Positions 55,861-64,000 of a stretch of 64,000 nt of DNA are shown one piece after another; positions within the stretch are counted from its first letter, which is position 1; every line of letters begins with the position of its first letter. The notes below the pieces were generated by a model. It saw only the letters and a program-made list of their open reading frames with translations, was not told the DNA's origin and made no database searches. The position numbers and the translations under genes were made by a program. Source of the stretch: CAWIVH01 sp963839475 (GTDB lineage: Bacteria; Acidobacteriota; UBA6911); assembly GCA_963839475.1 (NCBI GenBank), contig CAWIVH010000018.1, forward strand, positions 62,001-126,000, in the 5' to 3' direction.

Positions 55861-56436
55861 TTAGAAGGGGGCGTATATCACGGCGAGAACACGGGCCGTC
55901 TCATCACCGAGAGCGCGGACGCTGTGGAGCACGATGGAGTCATAATAAATGCTGTCGCCCTCGCCCAGCCTGTGGATCTCCTTGCCGTAGCTGACTTCGA
56001 TTCGTCCGCTGAGCACATAGATGAATTCCTCCCCTTCGTGCGATGAGAGACTAACATCCGCATCCAGCGAAGGCTGAACCTCGATAAGGAACGGATCCAT
56101 GTGCCGGCCGCTCTTGTCGAGCGACAGGGAATAAAAATCCAGCTCGCCGGAGGCTGCCTTGGACGGCCCGGAAAATCGCACGACTCTGGCATGTTGTCCT
56201 TTGCGGCACACCACCGGACCGATGTGCTCCACGTCATCCAGGAAGGTGCCAAGCCTGACCCCCAAAGCGCGGGCGATTTTGATCAGGGGAGCCAGGGAAG
56301 GAATCAGGGCACCACTTTCGATTTCAGCAATCAGCCCTTCCGGTTGCTGGCTTCTCTCTGCCAATTCCGCTTGAGAAAGGTTCCGGCTCTGCCGGACCCC
56401 GGCAATCTTTGCACCCACAGAGTTCATTACAGGCAT
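55861..56436 (-). CDS. XRE-cupin transcription regulator
   Basis: A 191-residue regulator. The N-terminal helix-turn-helix is 'KIAGVRQSRNLSQAELAERSQQPEGLIAEIESGALIPSLAPL'. A cupin sensor domain covers about 110-190 ('HEGEEFIYVLSGRIEVSYGKEIHRLGEGDSIYYDSIVLHSVRAL'). Such proteins sense a small molecule, here plausibly the acid or acyl-CoA handled by the ligase encoded next to it. GAAGAGGTGTCCT stands before the ATG. It lies 18 bases after the DUF2007-like gene. Confidence 0.93.
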   Translation of the reverse strand: MPVMNSVGAKIAGVRQSRNLSQAELAERSQQPEGLIAEIESGALIPSLAPLIKIARALGVRLGTFLDDVEHIGPVVCRKGQHARVVRFSGPSKAASGELDFYSLSLDKSGRHMDPFLIEVQPSLDADVSLSSHEGEEFIYVLSGRIEVSYGKEIHRLGEGDSIYYDSIVLHSVRALGDETARVLAVIYAPF

Positions 56437-56454
56437 AGGACACCTCTTCCCCGG

Positions 56455-56760
56455 TTAGGGGTTTGAAAGCGACCCTCCCGACCCTCCATCGGAAACACCG
56501 CGGTCAGGTGGGAGAGGCTTGAATCCGTTTTTCCGCATGACCTGTACAACATTTTCCTGGATTTCCGGCACAACGTAAAAAAAGGCGCCGACTCGCTGGA
56601 AAGGAAACAGCAGGCCGCTGGCATAGGGTGCCGGGACGACGGCATAGTCAATCCCCCCGTCATCGAGGACTCTCTCCAGAGCCAGGGCATCCTTCAGACG
56701 ACGCGCCATGTAGACCAGGACCAGTTCCTGCTCCCCGAAAAACTCCGGTTCTTGTCGCAT
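56455..56760 (-). CDS. DUF2007-like small regulatory-domain protein
   Basis: A 101-residue protein. The part 'LVLVYMARRLKDALALERVLDDGGIDYAVVPAP' resembles the DUF2007 'putative signal transducing protein' fold, with a later 'GAFFYVVPEIQENVVQVMRKNGF'. The C-terminus is glycine/serine-rich. AAGAGGCTT precedes the ATG. It heads the operon with the XRE-cupin regulator and the ligase, which suggests it helps sense or carry their ligand; that is inference. Confidence 0.7.
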   Translation of the reverse strand: MRQEPEFFGEQELVLVYMARRLKDALALERVLDDGGIDYAVVPAPYASGLLFPFQRVGAFFYVVPEIQENVVQVMRKNGFKPLPPDRGVSDGGSGGSLSNP

Positions 56761-56966
56761 AAGCCTCTTATCCTAGTACCGGATCGGCCGGATCTCAACC
56801 ATGACCTCTGTAGAATTGATACCGGCGTTCGATTAAATCCGGATTGCGGAATTCCATTGGCCGGAATATGTTTTAATGGCGAGGGACGAAGCACAGGAGA
56901 CCGGTCGGCCAGGCGCCTGGCAATTTGGGAAATCCCCCGAACAGGGGCATGCAAGGAAGGGATACT

Positions 56967-57506
56967 ATGAAACTCATCGCCCAGAAGATACCCGATGAAT
57001 TCATCCGCTCGATACCAAGGGGGTTCCGCCTGATCAGGAAACAGGACAGCGACTTCCTCCTGATCGAATCTCTGTTCTGCCCCAACGGCCATAACCTGAT
57101 CGTTGACAGCGTCCGGATCCACGATGAGGCCTCTATAAAATTGAAGGTTGTCATCCAAGGCGACTGGGGATTCATGTTTGTCGATGCGTTCTGGGGAAGT
57201 CACGCAAAGCTTTTCAGCTTCAATCCGCAGATATCGGGGTCGGACCCGGTTTGCGTGATGGCTCATTGCCCCTATTGCGATGCCCTCATGATGGAGAGCC
57301 ATTCCTGTCAGCAACAGGGCTGCGGCTCTGAAAAAAGCATCCTATTGATGCTCCCGGGAAGCAAGAACCGCATTCATGTTTGTGCACGCCTGGGCTGCCC
57401 GGGTCACGACCTGGAAATCAACGACATGCCTTACGATCTGGTCCACTCCGTCAACATCATCAACTACTTCGGGGCTGGCACCGAGGACCCGTTCGGCAAT
57501 ATCTGA
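56967..57506 (+). CDS. cysteine-rich protein of unknown function (zinc-ribbon-like)
   Basis: A 179-residue cytoplasmic protein with repeated Cys/His pairs: 'CPNGHNL', 'CPYCDAL', 'SCQQQGCGS' and 'CARLGCPGHDL'. These could form two zinc-ribbon-like sites. The remainder is beta-rich with no domain I recognise. The ATG at 56967 has AAGGAAGG six bases upstream. It is divergent from the DUF2007-like gene and is convergent with the decayed TerC gene. Confidence 0.75.
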   Translation: MKLIAQKIPDEFIRSIPRGFRLIRKQDSDFLLIESLFCPNGHNLIVDSVRIHDEASIKLKVVIQGDWGFMFVDAFWGSHAKLFSFNPQISGSDPVCVMAHCPYCDALMMESHSCQQQGCGSEKSILLMLPGSKNRIHVCARLGCPGHDLEINDMPYDLVHSVNIINYFGAGTEDPFGNI

Positions 57507-57535
57507 CGCTCATCGCGCTCACGGCGCCTCGGGGA

Positions 57536-58003
57536 TCAGAGAGAAGGCAGGATGGAAACGGCCAGAATCCCCCCAATAATGGCAAGCGAAAGGGCGATTG
57601 GGAATTTGCCTCCGTACAGGCCGTTCGGCCAGGCCATTTTGAGTCCCACAAAAATTAACACCAGCGCCAGGCCATCCTTCAGGTAGTGGAGCAAATTCAC
57701 TGCGCGCGCCAGCATGAAGCAAAGTGACCTCAAACCCAGAATCGCAAAAACATTCTACGTGTAGACAATCGGCGGTTCGCGCGTTAGGGCGAAGATCGCG
57801 GGCACTGAGTCCACAGCGACAACGATATCGCTCAGCTCGATGAAAAACAGCGCCAGCAATAAGGGCGTTGCGTGGAGCTTTCCCCCGACTCGCGCCGTGA
57901 AGTTCTGTCCATGGGAATCGCCAGTCACCGGAATCCATCGTCGAAACAGACGGATCAGCGGATTTTTATCAGGCTCCAGGTTCCGCTGGGGTGCGAAAAT
58001 CAT
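57536..58003 (-). pseudogene. TerC-family membrane protein, truncated and with an in-frame stop
   Basis: Two minus-strand frames in the same phase make up the C-terminal half of a TerC/Alx-type membrane protein. The first, from 58003, reads 'NPLIRLFRRWIPVTGDSHGQ...ATPLLLALFFIELSDIVVAVDSVPAIFAL' and stops at TAG (57757-57755). Directly after the stop it resumes as 'NVFAILGLRSLCFMLARAVNLLHYLKDGLALVLIFVGLKM' to 57536. Family members normally have serine at the stop position, so a TCG-to-TAG change fits. The N-terminal ~150 residues are missing and replaced by unrelated sequence. The gene cannot make a normal protein. Confidence 0.85.
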
Positions 58004-58202
58004 CTTTCTGCTTATCGGATGGGTAGTACTGGCTCATGCCTTGCGCGGTTAGGGGATCTCATCGATATTGGCGGGCGTGGCGTTCACGCTGGCGATTTTT
58101 GGCGCGCTGCTCCATGAATTCGGCCACTCCCTTTCCGCAAGGAAATACGGCATCGGGACACGGGACATCACTCTGCTGCCGATCGGAGGAAAATATTGCT
58201 GA
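57972..58202 (+). pseudogene. remnant of an M50 (site-2-protease-type) metalloprotease
   Basis: One plus-strand frame reads 'IIFLLIGWVVLAHALRG', a TAG at 58050-58052, then 'GISSILAGVAFTLAIFGALLHEFGHSLSARKYGIGTRDITLLPIGG' and TGA at 58200-58202. HEFGH (58113-58127) is the zinc HExxH motif, and the 'KYGIGTRDITLLPIGG' segment is typical of M50 proteases with CBS domains. The rest of the enzyme is absent. At its 5' end it abuts the broken N-terminus of the TerC remnant around 58000. It is not within any long open frame and is easily overlooked. Confidence 0.85.
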
Positions 58203-58370
58203 GTTCCTCATGATTCAGGCCGCCCTCAGCGCCGGCGTCGGCCGATATCCGGCCGCACCCCGGACGACCCATTGAGAATTGGACCGCGACGAAGGCCCCA
58301 AGACCGTAAAGCTAAAACTCGTTGCGGTCTTGGAGGCCCTTGTGGCTCGACGTGCATGGTTTCCCGCAAA

Positions 58371-59441
58371 TCAGAATCGCTTCGAATATCCGAAAATCCA
58401 GAAGCTGTCTGCAAACGCGGCATCACCCCATACGCCATCGGCCTTGTCCGGAACGCTCTGCTGGCGATTGCGCATGAGAGCAACGGGCGTCAGCAGGGAG
58501 AAAACATGGCTGCGCCAGGAGAAAAGCAGCCCAGGCTCGATACTCACAGCATAGCCGGGCCTTCGGAAACCTTTGCTTCCGCCGAAGAGGTCGGTAACTG
58601 GAACTCCTTCCCACCTCCCTGCCAGGCTCACGGACAATCCCTGTTTGGGCAGAACAGGCATGGCAACCCCAACACGGACTAGATATAGATCGGGCACCGA
58701 GAAGACCGACTCGGATTGCCGCGCACGATAAGTCGGCTGGCCATTGGTCTCCGCGGGATTGATCAGGTAGCTTGCTCCGGCCGAGAACGTAGTTTTCCAG
58801 ATCCGTTTAAACGCCTGCATGTCAACCACCATCCCCACTTTGCCATCACCCGGCTGGATCGACTGGTCTACCGTGCGCACCGCCGTCGTGGTCAGGCTTG
58901 TCCGGAATACATCGCGAACAAAGTTGTTTCCAAGGGGCCATTTCACCCCTATCCCCATGGAGAGATTCTGAGACGCGTGCTTTTCCGTATCAAACATCCA
59001 CCGTCGAACCATCACGCTGCCGTCGGCAAGCCCGCGCGTATGCGTGGTGAAGCGAGAGGCAACAACCCCGCTGACTCGGATGGGCTGAGACCGGTCCGCA
59101 AACAAGAGCGGGACGCTCAAAGAAAAATTTGTTCGGTTGGTCAAGCCGTAAGTCGCCGTGAAGTCAGCCAGATAAATCCAGTTTCTGACCTCACTTTGCT
59201 CGGTTTCACGATTGACCTGCTCCTGAATACCCACAAAATGCCGGTCCGATTGCTGATATCTGAAGCCGAAATTGACCTGCCATTTGCCTTTTCCAAGGTA
59301 GGGACTGCCGTGCGCGCCAATCACGGGCACGCTGGATCTCGCCACAATTCAACCTTGCGCCCAGCCTTGGACCGGCCAGGCCGCAAGAACAATAAATCCC
59401 CCCAGCACCGCCCAAAGGAGCCGTATTCTCCTTGAATCCAT
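58371..59441 (-). pseudogene. outer-membrane protein gene with a nonsense codon after the signal peptide
   Basis: From the ATG at 59441 (GGAGGGCAGG upstream) the frame encodes a good signal peptide ('LLWAVLGGFIVLAAWPVQGWAQG'). TGA at 59351-59349 follows in phase, then the frame continues without interruption for 325 residues of beta-barrel protein to 58371. The mature part ('KWQVNFGFRYQQSDRHF', 'NWIYLADFTATYGLTNRTNFSLSVPLLF') resembles transporter-like outer-membrane proteins and ends in F. A start at the GTG at 59345 would lack a signal peptide and so could not reach the outer membrane. A sequencing error at this codon is the alternative. Confidence 0.8.
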
Positions 59442-59691
59442 CCTGCCCTCCGTAATATCCGATGAATGATCTTGATCCCGAGCTTTTTATCCAGTGCTGA
59501 AGCTGCATTAGCAAGGGATTAGCTAAGCTCAGTACAGCAATTCCCATACCAAATTTTGCCCTATTTCACGGTCACTTCTAAATCATTCATTTTAAATAAA
59601 TAAGAAATTTTGGCTCATAAATTCCGCTGACCCGCTATTCCATATATCATATTATATATTACTTAAACTTGGGGATACACATATTAATTAT

Positions 59692-60633
59692 GTGAGTTTT
59701 TTGGAGTGGTTTGGCATAGGATATTCATTCATGAGCCAGTTTTTTACAGTTTTGATCTGTTACCTCCGGGACATCCTCCCATCCCTGGCTTTCGGTTTTT
59801 TGTTGAGCGGAATGATTCATGAACTGGTGCCTGAGAGCCTGGCGAAAAAGGCATTAGGTGGAACGGGCATCAGGCCAATTCTTTATTCAACTTTGATTGG
59901 CACTGTACTGCCGGTCTGCTGCTGGGGAAGTCTGCCAATCGCAGTCAGCCTTCGCCGCAAAGGTGCGAATCTTGGGCCGGTACTGGCATTTCTGATAGCT
60001 ACTCCAGCCACATCGGTAAGTGCTTTGGCGGTGACTTATGGCGTCATGGGTTTTACGTTCGCAGCCTATATCTTCGCGGCGGTTATCCTCATGGGATTAG
60101 GAGCCGGGTTTATGGGCAATTGGCTGTTGTCAGCCAGCCCGGAACCGCCGATCCAAAACGGGGAATGCCGGGAGGGGTGCTGCGGAAGAAATTCAATGCT
60201 GGCGGCGCCTTCAGGTCAGACTTCAAAATTGCGCGGCGTGATGCGCTACGCCTTCGTCACAATGCCAAAGGATATCGGCCTGGAGCTTGTCGCCGGATTA
60301 CTCCTGGCAGCGGCGGTATCGACCGTTACGCCGCTTCAGCACCTGATACACTCTTACCTGGCGGGTTGGAAAGGCTACGGTTTCAGCGTGGTATTTGGAA
60401 TCCTGACCTATCTTTGTTCGACTGCCAGCGTGCCCTTCGTGGATAGCCTGATTAAGCAGGGATTGGCCTCAGGCGCAGGAATGACCCTGCTCCTCATCGG
60501 GCCTGTAACAAGCTATGGCACGCTTTTTGTTTTGAAAAAACAGTTCGGGATGAAGATTCTCGCCGCGTTTCTAACTTACCTGACCGCCGCCACACTGCTC
60601 CTGGGAATGCTGTTCGGGCAAATGGTCCGCTGA
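59692..60633 (+). CDS. DUF318-type permease (ArsP/SaoE/YraQ-like)
   Basis: A 313-residue inner-membrane protein with eight to ten helices in two repeats. 'GTVLPVCCWGSLPIAVSLRRKGANLGPVLAFLIATPATS' and 'LTYLCSTASVPFVDSLIKQGLASGAGMTLLLIGPVTSYGTL' are the paired family motifs. Members export organoarsenicals or other metal compounds. The central loop has 'GECREGCCGRN', and the first motif has CC, suggesting a thiophilic substrate. GTG at 59692 lacks a Shine-Dalgarno; the ATG at 59731 with AGGA upstream is an alternative start. It is preceded by 250 AT-rich bases. Confidence 0.85.
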   Translation: MSFLEWFGIGYSFMSQFFTVLICYLRDILPSLAFGFLLSGMIHELVPESLAKKALGGTGIRPILYSTLIGTVLPVCCWGSLPIAVSLRRKGANLGPVLAFLIATPATSVSALAVTYGVMGFTFAAYIFAAVILMGLGAGFMGNWLLSASPEPPIQNGECREGCCGRNSMLAAPSGQTSKLRGVMRYAFVTMPKDIGLELVAGLLLAAAVSTVTPLQHLIHSYLAGWKGYGFSVVFGILTYLCSTASVPFVDSLIKQGLASGAGMTLLLIGPVTSYGTLFVLKKQFGMKILAAFLTYLTAATLLLGMLFGQMVR

Positions 60634-60665
60634 GTGATCTGATTAGGGTTTAGGCCCCAAATGGC

Positions 60666-61439
60666 CTATTCCGGGCAGCCGCAAACCAGGGGGGAAAAAT
60701 CCAATCCGGCACCGAGCCCGAGTATATCCAGCTCGAACCCCTCTTCTTTCCCGACGGCGAGCCCGACGATCCCCAGTATTGAAAACTGCCAACCCGTTCC
60801 ACTCGGAGTACGGGAAAGCACGCCATCTACAGGGTAGTCTTTCCCGATTGCGTTTGCCGGAAGGTCCGCCCGCAGTTCAGGCACGCGGCGGAGAAGGTAG
60901 GCGATGAAGGTATTGCTGTTGGGGCCCGGCCAGACCGTGTAAGTGTTCGGATAAGGGTAGGCAGCCGTCGCACTTCTGATCCTGGCGATTGCCGCTTCAG
61001 CAGCTTCCCCACGCAATTCGGCCAGCAGAACCGGAGCGTTGCCGTACCATTTGCCATCCGGTGTTCCGCGCCCTGAGCGAATGGCAGGCCGGCCTCGGGA
61101 AACGCCGAATCCGACCACTTCAAATCGCTCCCAGAAAAGGGAGCCCGAGGCTTTAACGGCGATCCAGCTATGCGATCCAAAAGCACCGCGCCAGCCGTAA
61201 GTACGCGCATTGTAGAGCTGGATCACGGCCTCCGGGGTTTGTTCGGCATCAGGGGCTATGCCTGTCGAACTACGGTCAGCCCTTGACCAGTGCTCATGCG
61301 GCCCGCGAAAAAGAACCATACCGATGGCCACGAGCAATGGCAGAACATAGACGGCGGCAAAAGTTGCCGAAAGAGCTTTGAACAAGGTCTTTCTCCCTTT
61401 GAACAAAGCTCCCGGTAAGCGCGGCTGGTTGGATATCAA
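60666..61439 (-). CDS. DUF3750 protein
   Basis: A 257-residue protein with one membrane helix near residues 26-48 ('TFAAVYVLPLLVAIGMVLF') and a DUF3750-type domain: 'AVIQLYNARTYGWRGAFGSHSWIAVK' and 'PYPNTYTVWPGPNSNTFIAYLLRRVPEL'. The histidine and asparagine in these segments recall a papain-like/permuted NlpC layout, which is only a guess. The TTG at 61439 has AAGGAG six bases upstream; longer starts inside the permease gene are less likely. The function is unknown. Confidence 0.75.
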   Translation of the reverse strand: MISNQPRLPGALFKGRKTLFKALSATFAAVYVLPLLVAIGMVLFRGPHEHWSRADRSSTGIAPDAEQTPEAVIQLYNARTYGWRGAFGSHSWIAVKASGSLFWERFEVVGFGVSRGRPAIRSGRGTPDGKWYGNAPVLLAELRGEAAEAAIARIRSATAAYPYPNTYTVWPGPNSNTFIAYLLRRVPELRADLPANAIGKDYPVDGVLSRTPSGTGWQFSILGIVGLAVGKEEGFELDILGLGAGLDFSPLVCGCPE

Positions 61440-61489
61440 ATCCGGCTCCTTCGACTCTACTGGAATGAATCCTGAATTGGACAGCAGTG

Positions 61490-63952
61490 TTACTCCTGGT
61501 GGAGGGCTGCGATCGGATCGATCTGGGTGGCCCTCCTTGCGGGAAGGGCGCACGCGAACATCGCCACCGCCCCGAGCAGGACACAGACGCTTCCGAGTAC
61601 TCCCGCATCCGAGGGCCTGATTCCGAAGAGAATACTTTCGACATACCTGGCCAGGGCCAAAGTGCCGCCGAGTCCGGCGCTGAAACCCAGGGCCAGGAGC
61701 AGGAGCCCTTCATGCAATACAAGCTGGAAGATCCTTCCCATGGAACAGCCAAGGGCAATCCGGATCCCCAATTCCCGCGTTCTCTGGGCCACGGTATATG
61801 CCAGCACCCCATAGATTCCCACAGCAGCCAGGAAAAGCGCAACGACGCCAAAACCGACGGCAATCAGCATCGGCGATTTGCGTTCGACCAGGGATTCGTC
61901 GATCCGCCCATCCATGGTCCGGATATCATAAAGCGGCAGCTCTGCATCGACCTGCGACATTGCCTGCCGCAGGGCCGGGATCAGGCCGGCCGGATTGCCC
62001 GAAGTTCTGACGGCGAACGTCAGGAGATCCTGCGGCTGTTGTTCAAAAGGAAAATAGTAAGCTCCTGCTCGCTCGTCGGGATCAACCAGGGCACGGATCT
62101 TTACGCTGTCCACTACCCCCACGACCGTATACCAGGCCGCATTCGGACCCGGCTGCACCAGATCTTGCGCGCTGCTGGGTCGCCACATGCGCTTGCCGAT
62201 AGGACTGCTCCCGGGCCAAAACTTTCTTGCCATGCGCCGATCAACGATGATTGCTCGAAGCGAACCCGGCCTGTCCCGTTCATCGAAAAAGCGCCCTTCG
62301 ATCAGCGGGATTTTCATGGCTTCAAAATATCCCGGCGTGACGATCACCTGGTTCGGAGAGACCACGGATTCGCCGGGTTGCATGGCATACCCTTCGGCGA
62401 AAATCACGCTGTCGCTGGAGCGGCCGCCAAAAGGTATGGTGTCGGTCGCGCCTGCCGCTGCGATGCCGGGAAGCGCACGGATCTTTTCAAGCGCCCGTGC
62501 GCCGAAAGCCCGGATTTCTGGATCACCTTTATAGCGGACTGTGGGCAAAGCCACAGTTCCGGTCAGCACTTGGGAAGGATCGAAACCCGGTTTGATGGCG
62601 AGAACCTGGCGAAAGCTTGCGAGCAGCAAGCCAGCGCCCGTCAGCAAAACCAGCGCGAAGCCGACCTGAGTCACCACCAATGAATTCCGGAGCCACCGGG
62701 CGCCCCGGCCGCTGGTGCCGGTCCGGCCTTCCGCCCGAAACACCAGGTTGATGTCAGTTTTGAAGGAATGAACGACCGGGATAAAACCGACCAGGACGCC
62801 GACAAGAAATGACAAGCCCAGAACAAAGGCAACCACGGCGCCGTCCATCCCGATTTCGTTGCCCCTTGGCAACCGGCCCAAATGCAACAAGTCAAAAGCG
62901 CGCAAGCCCCACCATCCAAGCAGCAACCCGGCGATAGCCCCTGCCGACACTAAAAGGACGCTCTCAGTGATCAACTGGCGGGCCAGGCGCAACCGGGTCG
63001 ATCCGAGCGCGAACCGCGTAGCCACTTCCCGCAATCGCGCATTGGATCGGGCAAGAGTGAGGTTGGCAATGTTGACCGCGCCGATCAGGAGAACAAACAG
63101 CACTCCGCCCCACAACAAGAACAGCGTGCGCCGTACATCCATTACAATATCATCCTGCAAGGGCAGAACTTCCGTGTGAAACCCTGCGTTGATAAGCAGT
63201 GGCTTCAATTCGGGAAGCTTTTCCATGTTGGCGCGGTTCAGGGCATCAAGTTGGGACTGAACCTGTTGAATGGTCGCTCCCGGCTTCAGCCTGCCGATAT
63301 TTTCCCAATTGTTGCTGTGATAAGACTGCTTCTGTTCCGCCGTAAAAGCGAGGGGGCGCCAGAGACGGACGCGGGGATTGAGAAAGTAAAAATCCTTGGG
63401 CATCACTCCGACGATGGTGTGCAAGTTTCCGTAAATCCTGATTTCCTTGCCAACCGCCGAAGGATCGCCCGCGAAGAGTTCCTGGCAGAGGCCGTAGCTG
63501 AGTATGGCCTTCCTCTCGTTGCCGATCTCGGCTTCTTCCGGGGTGAAATTGCGCCCCAGGGCGGGCTGGATGCGGAGCACCTGGAAAAGCGTGGGCGTGA
63601 TGCTCATGGACTCTACCTGCTGTGCGGCTCCCTTTTCCCCAATCGTCACACTCTGCCCCGTGTAAAAAGCCTGCTCCTCGAAGGCAGTGACAGCCCGGCG
63701 CCGGTCGTAATAATCGGGAGCGCCGTTGCTCGCACGTCTCACCCCGACATTCGGATAGCTGTTGCGCATGAGCAGGATTCTGTGGGATTCGGCAAAGGGC
63801 AGGGGTTTGAGAACAACCGAGTAAACGATGCTGAAAATAACCGCATTCGCGGCAATGCAGAGGGCAAGGGTGGCTATGGCGGTAACCGCAAAGCCCTTCT
63901 CCTTTAGCAAAAGCCTCGCGCCGAATTTTAGATCATAAATCAGTGAATTCAT
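61490..63952 (-). CDS. ADOP-type MacB/FtsX permease
   Basis: An 820-residue inner-membrane protein with the duplicated FtsX layout of acidobacterial duplicated orphan permeases. Membrane helix 1 (about 24-45) is followed by a MacB-like periplasmic core domain. Three further helices (about 280-400) end the first FtsX unit. A second periplasmic domain and a final three helices ('IAVGFGVVALFLAAVGIYGVLAY', 'VLGSVCVLLGAVAMFACALP') follow. The C-terminal 'PARRATQIDPIAALHQE' is typical of MacB relatives. No ABC ATPase is next to it, as usual for orphans. The ATG at 63952 is used; an in-frame start 36 bases upstream is possible. Confidence 0.93.
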   Translation of the reverse strand: MNSLIYDLKFGARLLLKEKGFAVTAIATLALCIAANAVIFSIVYSVVLKPLPFAESHRILLMRNSYPNVGVRRASNGAPDYYDRRRAVTAFEEQAFYTGQSVTIGEKGAAQQVESMSITPTLFQVLRIQPALGRNFTPEEAEIGNERKAILSYGLCQELFAGDPSAVGKEIRIYGNLHTIVGVMPKDFYFLNPRVRLWRPLAFTAEQKQSYHSNNWENIGRLKPGATIQQVQSQLDALNRANMEKLPELKPLLINAGFHTEVLPLQDDIVMDVRRTLFLLWGGVLFVLLIGAVNIANLTLARSNARLREVATRFALGSTRLRLARQLITESVLLVSAGAIAGLLLGWWGLRAFDLLHLGRLPRGNEIGMDGAVVAFVLGLSFLVGVLVGFIPVVHSFKTDINLVFRAEGRTGTSGRGARWLRNSLVVTQVGFALVLLTGAGLLLASFRQVLAIKPGFDPSQVLTGTVALPTVRYKGDPEIRAFGARALEKIRALPGIAAAGATDTIPFGGRSSDSVIFAEGYAMQPGESVVSPNQVIVTPGYFEAMKIPLIEGRFFDERDRPGSLRAIIVDRRMARKFWPGSSPIGKRMWRPSSAQDLVQPGPNAAWYTVVGVVDSVKIRALVDPDERAGAYYFPFEQQPQDLLTFAVRTSGNPAGLIPALRQAMSQVDAELPLYDIRTMDGRIDESLVERKSPMLIAVGFGVVALFLAAVGIYGVLAYTVAQRTRELGIRIALGCSMGRIFQLVLHEGLLLLALGFSAGLGGTLALARYVESILFGIRPSDAGVLGSVCVLLGAVAMFACALPARRATQIDPIAALHQE

Positions 63953-64000
63953 GAATATCCCGTATTTCCCCTTGAGAACAAGCGGCAAAAAACGGCCCGC

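Overview
The window looks like chromosomal DNA of a soil-type Acidobacteriota bacterium, possibly close to the Solibacter/Bryobacter group. This is inferred from gene content only. The pointers are an Oar-like TonB receptor with an N-terminal carboxypeptidase-regulatory domain, an 'orphan' MacB/FtsX permease of the ADOP type, secreted proteins ending in the 'FPH-ADG-GY' beta-domain repeats common in this phylum, an ECF sigma factor paired with a 'DLDRYKSAWQ' membrane protein, and many secreted CAZymes. No rRNA, tRNA, CRISPR array, prophage or intact insertion sequence was seen.

Layout. 1-8.1 kb: the tail of a repeat-domain secreted protein, a Tat-exported sulfatase, a purple-acid-phosphatase-like protein with a C-rich repeat tail, and a GH31 glycosidase broken by a frameshift. 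8.2-8.9 kb: a Phd/PIN toxin-antitoxin pair. 9-14.4 kb: a GT-C-like membrane protein, a YtrA-type GntR regulator with an ABC exporter operon and a clear promoter, a decayed XRE gene, and the ECF sigma operon. 14.8-17.5 kb: a methyltransferase, then CrcB with three DUF190 domains. 17.5-24.9 kb: GH29 fucosidase, a TPR protein, and an Oar-like receptor with a strong terminator. 25-35 kb: small DUF488, DUF1579 and DinB genes, a CorA-like transporter, then a sialidase, metallo-hydrolase, ceramidase-like protein and Tat-exported glycosidase. 35-43.5 kb: a radical SAM protein, an XRE/TM protein, an OPT transporter overlapping an SDR, a TGS-domain GTPase, DinB and a RibD-like reductase. 43.6-53.5 kb: patatin, secreted unknowns, an isomerase-like protein, an exported methyltransferase-like protein, outer-membrane proteins with a true TonB receptor, and an exported RraA-like protein. 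53.7-57.5 kb: a response regulator, an operon of DUF2007-like, XRE-cupin and acyl-CoA ligase genes, and a Cys-rich unknown. 57.5-59.4 kb: a decayed patch with a TerC pseudogene, an M50 protease remnant and an outer-membrane gene with a nonsense codon. 59.7-64 kb: a DUF318-type permease, a DUF3750 protein and the ADOP permease, whose upstream flank leaves the window.

Together the genes suggest a heterotroph that attacks sulfated, fucosylated, sialylated and sphingolipid-type glycans outside the cytoplasm and takes up products through TonB receptors and an OPT transporter. No single large new defence or biosynthetic system is evident. The most informative observations are several genes whose breakage is visible at single-codon resolution, a decaying repeat-domain family, unusual exported versions of normally cytoplasmic enzymes, and an orphan radical SAM enzyme.
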